This document shows, piece after piece, positions 26,491-34,886 of a DNA stretch of 64,000 bases (positions within the stretch are counted from its first letter, which is position 1; every line of letters begins with the position of its first letter). Both the position numbers and the translations under genes were made by a program. The stretch is from Planctomycetaceae bacterium (GTDB taxonomy: Bacteria > Planctomycetota > Planctomycetia > Planctomycetales > Planctomycetaceae), in contig JAWKTX010000012.1 in NCBI GenBank assembly GCA_041398825.1, positions 62,001 through 126,000 on the forward strand. Reading direction: 5' to 3'. The notes under the pieces were generated by a model that was given only the letters and a program-made list of their open reading frames with translations, made no database searches and was not told where the DNA came from.

Positions 26491-27969
26491 TTATGCGGCC
26501 GGTTTCCAGGTTTCCAATACGGCTAGTTTGCCGTGTTCTCCCGACCATTTGGTTCTGGGGAACAGCGTGTCGCGTTGTTTGAGGATTCGGTCTCGGTTTT
26601 CAGCCTGCATCAGCACTTTGAACAGGTGTCGTACCTCTTCAGCAAATGACGATTCGGACTGAAAGCCAAAGTTGTCCGACAGCTTTTCGTGAATCACTTC
26701 ATACGGATGTTCTTCGGCTTCGACGCGGGGATTTTCGATTCGCTGAACTTCCACATCCAGACCGAACTCCTGCCCGAGCGACGCCACCATCTTTGCGATC
26801 TGCATCACGCTGAAAACGTCCGTCACCTGGTTGACGACATCGTATTGACCGGGTTCCGGCGGCGCGGCAATCAGCCGGGTGATACACTGCATCGCGTCTC
26901 GCAACGTGATGTAGCCTCGCTGTTGATTGCCACTTCCATAAATCGTCAGAGGCATACCAATGACAGCCTGAGCCACAAAACGATTCACAACCGTGCCCCA
27001 CCATTCGTCGATGTCGAAGCGTGTGTTTAATGCCGGGCTGACGGCAAGTTCATCGGAATAGTTTCCATAGATTACGCCCTGCATCACGTCATAGCTTCGG
27101 AGCCACCAGTATTTGCAGGCTTCATAAACGCTGAACGTGCCCTGCACCTTGCTGACGTGATAAAAGCTCACGGGATCGCGTGGTGTCAGTTCACCGCCAA
27201 GACTCCATTCCTGTCCCTGATACTGAAGCACAGCGTCACCGGGAAACAGCCCTTCAAACAAAGGACGACCGGTCAGCGGGCTGCCGTATTCACCCATCGT
27301 GCCAAGCTTGATGATGGATGCATCGGGTGCGTGATCCCGGACGCCGAACAACAGGCCCAGTGTACCAACGACATTGTTCTGAATCGTGTTCACGGCCTTG
27401 TCAACGTCGGCCATGCTGTATGGTGCGCTGGGGATTTCAGCGAACTGGACGATCGATTCGGGCTGCACTTCTTTGATGTAGGCAAACAGAGCGTCACGAT
27501 CCATCAGGTCGATTTCGCGGAAGTCGATCTCCACTCCCAGCTCGGCCTTTGCGGCAGCAATGCGATCCTCCATCGACTGAATTGGAGTTACTGAGTGCGC
27601 GCCGCGTTCTTCAACCAGCTTGCGACGCAGCATGTTGTCGATGCCGTAGACTTTGCATCCGAGCTTTGCCAGCCTCAGCGCAAGCGGCCAGCCCAGATAA
27701 CCATCCATTCCAAGGATCATCACCCGCATGCCGTCCAGCAGGTAGCCGTTATCGGTCTGCTTCCATTCACTGCATGTTCCATACGTGATGGACATGGGAT
27801 CGAAGTAACCAATTTCCGGTCGCCGCTTGCATTCGACAACCAGCTGCCCCTGCGCGGCCTTGCGGAACGCAGCCTGACCACAGGCACGGAAGTCGACGTG
27901 GCCCTTAAATTCAACGGCTGGACAGCTCCAGCAGGTGTGATTCGCGTTGTGGCAGGAATTTTCAGTCAT
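26491..27969 (-). CDS. SQD1-like UDP-sulfoquinovose synthase homologue
   Basis: A 492-residue NAD-dependent epimerase/dehydratase. The core from about residue 81 (MRVMILGMDGYLGWPLAL) matches SQD1/SqdB, which makes UDP-sulfoquinovose from UDP-glucose and sulfite. It keeps SAPYSM, IKLGTMGEYGSP with the catalytic threonine, SFYHVSKV with Tyr and Lys, QGVIYG, YGSGNQQRGYITLRD and NPRVEAEEHPYEV. An additional 80-residue head with C6, C13, C16, C30, C47 and C66 is not part of typical SQD1. ATG 27969 was chosen over a TTG at 28002. It may feed a sulfonated sugar into the glycan made by the downstream genes, or into a sulfolipid. No sulfolipid glycosyltransferase is seen here. Confidence 0.83.
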   Translation of the reverse strand: MTENSCHNANHTCWSCPAVEFKGHVDFRACGQAAFRKAAQGQLVVECKRRPEIGYFDPMSITYGTCSEWKQTDNGYLLDGMRVMILGMDGYLGWPLALRLAKLGCKVYGIDNMLRRKLVEERGAHSVTPIQSMEDRIAAAKAELGVEIDFREIDLMDRDALFAYIKEVQPESIVQFAEIPSAPYSMADVDKAVNTIQNNVVGTLGLLFGVRDHAPDASIIKLGTMGEYGSPLTGRPLFEGLFPGDAVLQYQGQEWSLGGELTPRDPVSFYHVSKVQGTFSVYEACKYWWLRSYDVMQGVIYGNYSDELAVSPALNTRFDIDEWWGTVVNRFVAQAVIGMPLTIYGSGNQQRGYITLRDAMQCITRLIAAPPEPGQYDVVNQVTDVFSVMQIAKMVASLGQEFGLDVEVQRIENPRVEAEEHPYEVIHEKLSDNFGFQSESSFAEEVRHLFKVLMQAENRDRILKQRDTLFPRTKWSGEHGKLAVLETWKPAA

Positions 27970-28095
27970 TTCAGGAAGTCCATTTCCGTGTCTAAATCGC
28001 AATTCTCACGACATGTCTGCAGGGCACACTCAATTGAATCGCAAGCGATTCGTCCGCGGCCCCCATCACGACCGTATTTGCCGAACACCGATCTT

Positions 28096-29379
28096 CTAGG
28101 CCGCTTTTCTCATTTGCTGTTGAACTGGCAGAATGACATCCAGCACGTTTTCAACTTTCATGTCTGACGGAATCTGACCGAGACTGGTGCCTCGGACAAA
28201 GAACGATGATTCCACATATGTGTGTTTGCCGTTAATTGCAGTAGGTTCAATCAGATCGGACAGATTCATACGACCAGATAGTGCTACATCTCCCGCTGGC
28301 ATCACGACCAGATCCGGAGCGCGGTGAGCGAACGGCCCGCTGTAAACGTCTTTGCCGCGATGAACTTCACTGGCGATTTTCTGACCGTCAACTTCGACGT
28401 TTAAAAAGAACTGAGTCAATTGCTGCATCAACGACTCGGCCTCTTCCGCCGTTACGCCACCCTTGGGATAGCGACCTTCCCGATGCAGGTAGATACGTCC
28501 GGGATCCATCGCAAACGCTTTGGTTTCCGGCAGCATGTCGATATACGATGGACGATCCGATGGCTTCAGCGTCAGGTAGCCGGATTCCGCCAGAAGACAG
28601 TTCACATTGATGCTGCACCCCTGGCGAGCAAATCCATGATCAGACACGGCAGCCAGTGTGACATCATCGCTCAGGCGATCCACAATCAGGCCAATCTGCC
28701 GATCTACTTCGTGATAGAAATCCAGAAACATCTGATGGAACGGTGATGAGCTGTCTTCGTAGTCTTCCCACAGGTAGTGATTGAGGCGATCGGTACCAGT
28801 GAACACAAACATGATGTTCTGCCAGTCGTCGCGATCCCAGTGATGATGCAGGGCGGTGCAGCGAGCATCCATGACTCGACGCAGTTCCTCGACGAAGACC
28901 TGCTTGCCTTTCGCGACCAGAGACATGTCGGCATCAACCGCATAATCGATGCTCTGCAACCAGTCGAGTTGTTCGGGCGGATGAACGGCTCGCTTCAGAT
29001 CAAGAGCTACAAAGCCACTGACCAGCATGCCGTTCATTGCCTGGGCCGGATACGTTTGCGGGACATTCATGATCAGGGAAGGACCTGCCCCCTCGCGAGC
29101 CCAGAACGGTTTGGCGCGGAATGTTCGCGATGACGTAAATCCCAGGGTGTAGCTGCCATCCATCAGGTCGGTAAAGCCATAGACATTGTGACCGCCCGAA
29201 TTTTCCCCTGTGACGATCGACGCCCACGCTGCAGATGAAACTTCCGGCAGCGCGGACTTCATCGGGACCAGTGTCCCTGAATCCAGCAGAGGCTTGCTGT
29301 TGGGCATCACACCACTGTCAGCAAATTCCCGCCACATCCATCGCGGCAGTCCATCGATTCCAAGCAGAAAAAGATTCAT
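28096..29379 (-). CDS. Alkaline-phosphatase-superfamily phosphodiesterase/phosphohydrolase
   Basis: A 427-residue protein of the type I phosphodiesterase/nucleotide pyrophosphatase group (COG3379-like). It starts MNLFLLGIDGLPRWMW with the first metal aspartate. SSAAWASIVTGENSGGHNVYGF holds the nucleophile region, and SDHGF is the conserved metal motif. ATG 29379 was chosen over an upstream start at 29454 because the hydrophobic strand begins directly after it. No signal peptide is seen. Substrate unknown; a nucleotide sugar, phosphoglycan or lipid-linked intermediate would fit its place upstream of the SQD1-like gene. Confidence 0.83.
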   Translation of the reverse strand: MNLFLLGIDGLPRWMWREFADSGVMPNSKPLLDSGTLVPMKSALPEVSSAAWASIVTGENSGGHNVYGFTDLMDGSYTLGFTSSRTFRAKPFWAREGAGPSLIMNVPQTYPAQAMNGMLVSGFVALDLKRAVHPPEQLDWLQSIDYAVDADMSLVAKGKQVFVEELRRVMDARCTALHHHWDRDDWQNIMFVFTGTDRLNHYLWEDYEDSSSPFHQMFLDFYHEVDRQIGLIVDRLSDDVTLAAVSDHGFARQGCSINVNCLLAESGYLTLKPSDRPSYIDMLPETKAFAMDPGRIYLHREGRYPKGGVTAEEAESLMQQLTQFFLNVEVDGQKIASEVHRGKDVYSGPFAHRAPDLVVMPAGDVALSGRMNLSDLIEPTAINGKHTYVESSFFVRGTSLGQIPSDMKVENVLDVILPVQQQMRKAA

Positions 29380-29533
29380 AGCGAATGGTTTTCGATATCC
29401 AGTGGTCAGGATCTGATGATTAGTATCCAGAGGAGAACAGGAGAGGTTAGCCACACAAGCTTCGAAATCACCACAGCCTCAGCAGCACCGCAACAATAGC
29501 AGCGCCACAGTCAACAGCCCACAAAGGGCCTGA

Positions 29534-29938
29534 TCACAGATAGCCCAACTGTCGCAGGCGTTCGGCGACGGCTTCGGCATCTTCTTCGTCCATGTACGAA
29601 TCGGATTCACAATCTGCGGCCAGCACGCAGTGGGTACAGGGAACAGAGCGATTGGTGAGTTCCTGCATGACGAGCAGGGCCGTCGCGTCGGACTCCTGAG
29701 AAACCACAACGATACGAGCATCCTGACTGCTCAGCAGTGCGCAAATGGCATCGGCGTACTCATCCTCCCAGGCGACCGTCCCGCCAGTGGTTCCCGCCGT
29801 CAGGCAGTCGTTCTGAACCGTCAGATGTCGAGTATTCGATGTTGTGTTCAGCGGCTGCGGCGAGAGATTCAGGACGAGATCGCCGGCAAGAAGAACCCCG
29901 CTGATTGCGTCGGCAGTTGATGTACATTGCGTTGTCAT
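29534..29938 (-). CDS. Uncharacterised acidic protein
   Basis: This is a 134-residue protein that I do not recognise. It starts MTTQCTSTADAISGVL (ATG 29938; an upstream start at 29950 adds four residues). The second half is acidic (CESDSYMDEEDAEAVAERL) and has several cysteines, including CTHCVLAADC. There are no transmembrane segments. It is the first gene of the minus-strand run and faces murC across about 280 bp. Its codon use is like its neighbours', which supports a real gene. Confidence 0.5.
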   Translation of the reverse strand: MTTQCTSTADAISGVLLAGDLVLNLSPQPLNTTSNTRHLTVQNDCLTAGTTGGTVAWEDEYADAICALLSSQDARIVVVSQESDATALLVMQELTNRSVPCTHCVLAADCESDSYMDEEDAEAVAERLRQLGYL

Positions 29939-30217
29939 GTCAGCAACCATCCATGATTGAAGTCGTGCAATGAATCATGTGCATCCTGCACATGTGCGAC
30001 GGGACGAATGGATTCACCAGCCGATTCCGCCGAATTCTGGTCGCGAACTTTAGCGATGTCGCCGAAATCGCACAACACGGATTTCAACCGGCAAAAAACG
30101 CCATCTTTGGCGAACCTTCATATGGCCGTCTGTTCACAATTTGCAAATTCAGCTTAGAATCCCGGCAGGAAGGATTCCCGTTCTGAAACTCGCAACAGCG
30201 TGACAGGTTCAAATGCC

Positions 30218-31903
30218 ATGGATGGCACTCCAACACTGCCCCATCAATTGCCAAACACCCATTCCGGGGACGCTTCCGTTCGGAATCTGTTTGCCGACAG
30301 GCCGTCTCTGCTTTCCCCCCCGCAGAATCTTTTCGCAGACACGCCGTTTACCGATACGCTTTCCGACGCAGCTATTGCCCCCACAAAGAGGCACTTCCTG
30401 CTGCTGGGCATTTGCGGAGCGGGAATGAAAGCGTTGTGCGAGATGCTGCTGGATCAGGGCCACAAAGTCACGGGCGCTGATTCGCAGTTGACGGCGGAAT
30501 CGGAAGCCCAGGCTGAACGCTGGGCCTGGCTTGCATCGGGGCGATCACCGGATTCGATTTTCATTACTGACTGGAGTTCGGTTTCACAGGACGGTCGATG
30601 TGCTTCGAACACCGATGCCGTGATTGTTTCGAATGCGATTCCGGATCATGCAGATTGCGTTACGGCGGCTCAGAAAGCAGGGCAGCCGGTATTCCGATTG
30701 ACCCACGCTCTGAACCTGATGCTGAAAAATTGCCGGCAACTGTGCATTGCGGGTACGCATGGTAAAACCACGACAACAGCGATGCTCTGGAAGATCCTTG
30801 CGGGTGAGTTTGCCCGTGCGGCATTCATTGGTGGCCCGATGCTAGAAGCGCATCGAAGCGGGTTTTTCCAACCAGGCAGGGATTCGCAAAATCCGGGTGC
30901 CACGGGCCTGAAACGGTTCGACGCCGGCTCATCCGGCGGAAAACCATGGGCGGTAGTGGAAAGTTGTGAATACCGAAACGCGTTTTCTTCGCTTTCGCCT
31001 GATGCGATCGTCCTGACGGGCGTCGAGCGGGATCATTTTGACTGTTTTCCGGATCAGGCAACAGAAGATGCAGTCTTCCGAAGTTTCGTGAGCAAACTCA
31101 AATCGCCCACAAAGACTTCCGGGGACAAATTCGTCGTTACCGACAGTGGTGACAGGCGAGCGATGGCTGCACTGAAAGGGCTGGGCGAAGATATTTGCGT
31201 AATTACCCATAGTTCATGCGGGGTAGATTCAGCCGACTGGCGGGCGGAAAACATTCGTAGCGTTGACGGGCTCACCCAGTTTGAAGTTGTGAGAAGTGGA
31301 CAGATTGAGGGACGTATTCAGATCGCTTTGCCTGGACTTCACAATGTTCGAAATGCGATGGCGGCCATTGCAACGGCTTCCCGGATTGGGGTGCCATTCG
31401 AGCAGATCACGCAGGCACTGGAAGGTTTTCGGGGCGTCCGGCGTCGATTTGAATATCGGGGAGAATGGCGGCAAATGCGTCTGATTGACGACTACGCCCA
31501 TCATCCGACCGCGATTCGGGCCACACTTCAGACCGCAAGGGCGATGTTTACAGGGCGTCGGCTGATTGCTGTTTTCGAACCACATCAGATTAGCCGACTG
31601 GAGCAAATGTTCGAGGAATTCCGGGATTCGCTGACACTCGCTGATGAATGCCTCATTCTTCCGGTTCTTGCCGCTCGTGAGAATTCGACGCGAGCTTTGT
31701 GCTGTCGAACCTCCGGGCGACTGGTTCGCAGTATCAATCTTGCGGGTGGGCGGGCATTCCTGCTTGCGGATCTTGACCAGGTGATCGGAAGAATAGACCA
31801 TGCCGGTCGACCCGGAGATGTGGTCATCACTATGGGAGCTGGCAGGACAAATCAGATTCATGACGAATTCAATCGACGACTTCAAAGAGATTCTGTTGCG
31901 TGA
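30218..31903 (+). CDS. murC: UDP-N-acetylmuramate--L-alanine ligase
   Basis: Cytoplasmic ATP-dependent ligase that adds the first amino acid of the peptidoglycan stem. Motifs are FLLLGICGAGMKAL (UDP-binding loop), CIAGTHGKTTTTAML (ATP loop), ESCEYRNAF, GVERDHFDCFPD, IDDYAHHPTAIRAT and FEPHQISRLEQM. At 561 residues it is longer than usual (about 460-490): about 57 residues of low-complexity sequence precede the UDP-binding strand. ATG 30218 was chosen; a GTG at 30200 is also possible. Its 3' end overlaps murB by 44 bp. Confidence 0.93.
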   Translation: MDGTPTLPHQLPNTHSGDASVRNLFADRPSLLSPPQNLFADTPFTDTLSDAAIAPTKRHFLLLGICGAGMKALCEMLLDQGHKVTGADSQLTAESEAQAERWAWLASGRSPDSIFITDWSSVSQDGRCASNTDAVIVSNAIPDHADCVTAAQKAGQPVFRLTHALNLMLKNCRQLCIAGTHGKTTTTAMLWKILAGEFARAAFIGGPMLEAHRSGFFQPGRDSQNPGATGLKRFDAGSSGGKPWAVVESCEYRNAFSSLSPDAIVLTGVERDHFDCFPDQATEDAVFRSFVSKLKSPTKTSGDKFVVTDSGDRRAMAALKGLGEDICVITHSSCGVDSADWRAENIRSVDGLTQFEVVRSGQIEGRIQIALPGLHNVRNAMAAIATASRIGVPFEQITQALEGFRGVRRRFEYRGEWRQMRLIDDYAHHPTAIRATLQTARAMFTGRRLIAVFEPHQISRLEQMFEEFRDSLTLADECLILPVLAARENSTRALCCRTSGRLVRSINLAGGRAFLLADLDQVIGRIDHAGRPGDVVITMGAGRTNQIHDEFNRRLQRDSVA

Positions 31904-32768
31904 CGAACCAATGAGCCGCCACACGTGGCTCAAGGTTGGTGGAAACGCTGAGCACTTTTTCCGCCCCCGAACGAGGGACGAACTGCTCGCCGTTGCTCGG
32001 TTCTGCAGCCAGCAGGGATGGCCAGTCTATCTTCTTGGAGGTGGTTCCAATGTGCTCGTGCGCGATCAGGGGATTCCGGGCGCGGTAATCCAGATCATGG
32101 AGCCCCTGCTGGGGAGCGTCACAGTTGACGGTGCGACTGTGACTGCTGGTGGTGGTGCGTTGTTGTCTCACGTAATCAGCGAAGCCGTCCGGTCAGGTCT
32201 TGGCGGGCTGGAACACCTTGTCGGAATTCCGGGCACCATTGGCGGCGCTGTCGCAGGAAATTCCGGAGGCCGCAGCGGAGATGTAGGGCAAATGGTCCGC
32301 AGTGTGACCGTGCTGAACAACGCGGGCGAAGTCGTGGAACTGAATGGAGATGAGCTTTCGTTTTCGTATCGCCGCAGCAGTGTGCAGGATCTGCTTGTAC
32401 TGGAGGTGGCTCTTGAACTCGTTCGCGACGATTCAGACGAGTTGACACGCCGCATGCGAAAGAACTGGATCCTGAAAAGATCCACACAACCATTGGCAGA
32501 TCAGTCGGCTGGTTGCATCTTTCGAAATCCGCGTGGGCTGAGCGCAGGGGCTTTGATCGAACAAAGCGGTCTGAAAGGTATGACAGTCGGCAATGCACGC
32601 ATCAGTGATCGTCACGCGAACTTTATTGTGACCGAAAGCGGTGCAACCAGTCGCGATGTTGAGCAATTGATTGAGCGTATACGCAAATCAGTGGCCGAAA
32701 AATTTGCGGTTGATCTGGAGACAGAGATTAAAATCTGGCCTCCGATGCCCGTTTCCGACGTCGGTTGA
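31860..32768 (+). CDS. murB: UDP-N-acetylenolpyruvoylglucosamine reductase
   Basis: FAD-dependent enzyme that completes UDP-MurNAc synthesis. 302 residues. It shows HTWLKVGGNAEHFFRP, LGGGSNVLVRD (FAD loop), VGIPGTIGGAVAGNSGG, SYRRSS, and the C-terminal AGCIFRNPRGLSAGALIEQSGLKG. The residue before IFRNP, where many MurB proteins carry the catalytic serine, is a cysteine here. The ATG at 31860 lies inside murC; an in-frame alternative at 31800 would overlap murC more deeply. It ends 14 bp before ddl. Confidence 0.93.
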   Translation: MTNSIDDFKEILLRDEPMSRHTWLKVGGNAEHFFRPRTRDELLAVARFCSQQGWPVYLLGGGSNVLVRDQGIPGAVIQIMEPLLGSVTVDGATVTAGGGALLSHVISEAVRSGLGGLEHLVGIPGTIGGAVAGNSGGRSGDVGQMVRSVTVLNNAGEVVELNGDELSFSYRRSSVQDLLVLEVALELVRDDSDELTRRMRKNWILKRSTQPLADQSAGCIFRNPRGLSAGALIEQSGLKGMTVGNARISDRHANFIVTESGATSRDVEQLIERIRKSVAEKFAVDLETEIKIWPPMPVSDVG

Positions 32769-32782
32769 CCACGTACGAACAC

Positions 32783-33751
32783 ATGTTGGCGGATAGCGAG
32801 CAACTTTCCATTGTGGTGCTTGCCGGCGGTTCCTCTTCTGAGCGAGAGGTGAGTCTGCAAAGTGGGAAGAACGTGGCCGCTGCACTTCAGGAAGCATCAC
32901 ATGTCGTTGACGTGCTCGATCCTGCCGAATTCACAATTGATGACGAAGATAACGTCAATACTTTTCTGACGGCGCTTCGCCGCTACGACGTGATTCTCCC
33001 GATGCTGCACGGTACAGGGGGCGAAGACGGAACCCTCCAGCGATGGCTTAATCGGTCTGGTGTTCCATGGATCGGAAGTTCGCCCGAAGCTTCCGCCCTG
33101 ACCTTCGATAAAGTCGCCACTCGCAGACGACTGATGGAGAACGGATTGCCGGTGCCTGCCGGGGTCACTCTGACAAAGCAAGCACGCGTCGACGTCGTTG
33201 ATGCACTAAGAGCAGGGAGGCAGCATCTGATGTTCCCTGTGGTTGTGAAACCGGCATCACAGGGTTCCAGCGTTGGAATATCGATAGTTCAGGCCATTGA
33301 CCATTTTGTACCCGCGTTGCGACTGGCATGGCAGTATGGCGATCATGCCCTGGTGGAATCCTTCATCCCAGGCCGCGAAATCACAGTGCCCTGGATCAAT
33401 GGGCAGCTGCTTCCGGCCGTTGAAATCATTCCGTCACAAGACTGGTACAACTACCACGCCAAATACACAGACGACGCGACAAAATATCTGGTGGACCCGC
33501 CCGACTTGTCGCCGGAAGTGTTGGAGGTTGCTCGACGAGCCTGTGAAGTGTGTGATGTGGCCGGAATCTGCCGCGTTGATCTGAGGGTCACAGAAGAAGG
33601 CCAGCCATTTATTCTGGAGATCAATACCATCCCCGGAATGACGTCTCACAGTCTTGTTCCCATGTCCGCGGCCGCCGCCGGAATGTCGCTCGGTCAGCTT
33701 TGCGAGCATGTCTGTCGAAATCCCAATCACGGGCTCAGGTCCGGGCTATGA
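32783..33751 (+). CDS. ddl: D-alanine--D-alanine ligase
   Basis: ATP-grasp enzyme that makes the D-Ala-D-Ala dipeptide of peptidoglycan. 322 residues from ATG 32783 (a TTG at 32765 would overlap the murB stop). Motifs are VLAGGSSSEREVSLQSG, LHGTGGEDGTLQ, VVKPASQGSSVGI (ATP-grasp lysine), VESFIPGREITVP, CRVDLRVTE and ILEINTIPGMTSHSLVP. With murC and murB it forms a three-gene run like the end of the classical dcw cluster. The gene following is on the opposite strand. Confidence 0.94.
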   Translation: MLADSEQLSIVVLAGGSSSEREVSLQSGKNVAAALQEASHVVDVLDPAEFTIDDEDNVNTFLTALRRYDVILPMLHGTGGEDGTLQRWLNRSGVPWIGSSPEASALTFDKVATRRRLMENGLPVPAGVTLTKQARVDVVDALRAGRQHLMFPVVVKPASQGSSVGISIVQAIDHFVPALRLAWQYGDHALVESFIPGREITVPWINGQLLPAVEIIPSQDWYNYHAKYTDDATKYLVDPPDLSPEVLEVARRACEVCDVAGICRVDLRVTEEGQPFILEINTIPGMTSHSLVPMSAAAAGMSLGQLCEHVCRNPNHGLRSGL

Positions 33752-33818
33752 ATGGCCTGCCTTCTGCCTGCCGCAAATGAACCACTGGGATTAATGAACT
33801 AACGGGATCAGCGGTTTT

Positions 33819-34805
33819 TCACACGGACGCGCGGATCCCTTTTTGAATGTCATCGTATTGGAATTCAAGGCCTTTCAGCCGCGATCGAAAGATGCTGGTA
33901 ATCTGTTTATTTCCAGACGACGGACGGTGCCGTTCCTGCTGAAGAGTCTCACCTTCCCGGCTCTGATCGGCTTTAGCAGATGCGAACACCGGAGCCGGAG
34001 CATCACATGCTCTTGCAAGGGTGGAGTAGTACTGTCGGCGAGTCAACGTCGGTTGATTAGCAATGTTGATGGTCGGTAGATCATGCGTGTTGGCTGTGGC
34101 AGCACTGCTGATTTCTGAGGGCTGGCACAGCAGATCGTTCACTGCCACAGGTTGTGTCAGAAAATATTCCACTGCGCTTGTGGCATCGTCGACGTGGATA
34201 AGGTTCAGCCAGTCATCGGGAGCCGCGGCAATGGGAGTTCCCTCTCGCAAATCCTGAACCCGCCGCAGCAGTCGGCCCGGCCCGAATATTCCTGCCATCC
34301 GCAGGATAACGCCGAGAGTTTGAGGGAGATGATGCGACAAAGTCGTGGAAAGCAACTGTTCGCCCTTCAGGCAGACCTGGCCACTTTCGGTTGTTGGAAT
34401 GGCGGCGGTCGATTCATCCACCGCACTACCACCGGCGTCACCATAAACTCCGGTACTGGAGACGTAGACGAACCGGCGTGGCGGCGGATTGCGAGAAAGC
34501 GATTGCACCAACTGCCGAAGACCGTCAAGCCACACAGATTCGCGTGAATTGCCCGCTTGGCGATCAAATCCGACCGCCCAAAGCACAGCGTCGACTGGCG
34601 GCAGTACTGGCAAACCGTGTCGTTTTTCCAGGTGACCGACAATGGGCTGCAGGCCTGCCTGGCGAAATTGATCCGCCTTTTCAGTGCTGCGAGTAAGAGT
34701 GTAAACGGTTATTCCACGTGCCAGCAGCCGATCTGCCACGCGTCTGCCAAGATATCCGCATCCGGCGACCAGCGCGGAGCCGCCCGACTGTAAAATTGGT
34801 TCCAT
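33819..34805 (-). CDS. NAD(P)-binding SDR / nucleoside-diphosphate-sugar epimerase-like
   Basis: A 328-residue protein with an N-terminal Rossmann loop (ALVAGCGYLGRRVADRLLARG) and VYVSSTGVYGD, the extended SDR pattern also seen in YeeZ-like proteins. AVLWAVGFDRQ and LIHVDDATSAV are also typical. The active-site Tyr-xxx-Lys is not obvious, so activity is uncertain. ATG 34805 was chosen, with the hydrophobic strand starting soon after; an upstream start at 34880 adds 25 residues without family similarity. Convergent with ddl and divergent from the TIM-barrel gene. Confidence 0.75.
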   Translation of the reverse strand: MEPILQSGGSALVAGCGYLGRRVADRLLARGITVYTLTRSTEKADQFRQAGLQPIVGHLEKRHGLPVLPPVDAVLWAVGFDRQAGNSRESVWLDGLRQLVQSLSRNPPPRRFVYVSSTGVYGDAGGSAVDESTAAIPTTESGQVCLKGEQLLSTTLSHHLPQTLGVILRMAGIFGPGRLLRRVQDLREGTPIAAAPDDWLNLIHVDDATSAVEYFLTQPVAVNDLLCQPSEISSAATANTHDLPTINIANQPTLTRRQYYSTLARACDAPAPVFASAKADQSREGETLQQERHRPSSGNKQITSIFRSRLKGLEFQYDDIQKGIRASV

Positions 34806-34886
34806 GCGAGTTATCCTTGGCGGCACTGTTTTGTGGCAGTGATTTCGAATCTTGTAATTTTCTGATTGTTCGGAGTGCACTATCTT

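Noticed and set aside
28803..29133. Other-strand open frames across the phosphodiesterase gene
   Set aside because: Shadow frames of a gene with clear family motifs on the minus strand.
29977..30186. Small plus-strand frame of 69 codons before murC, with some coding-like codon use
   Set aside because: It has no ribosome binding site or recognisable motif and lies in the divergent promoter space between two genes. Not enough support.
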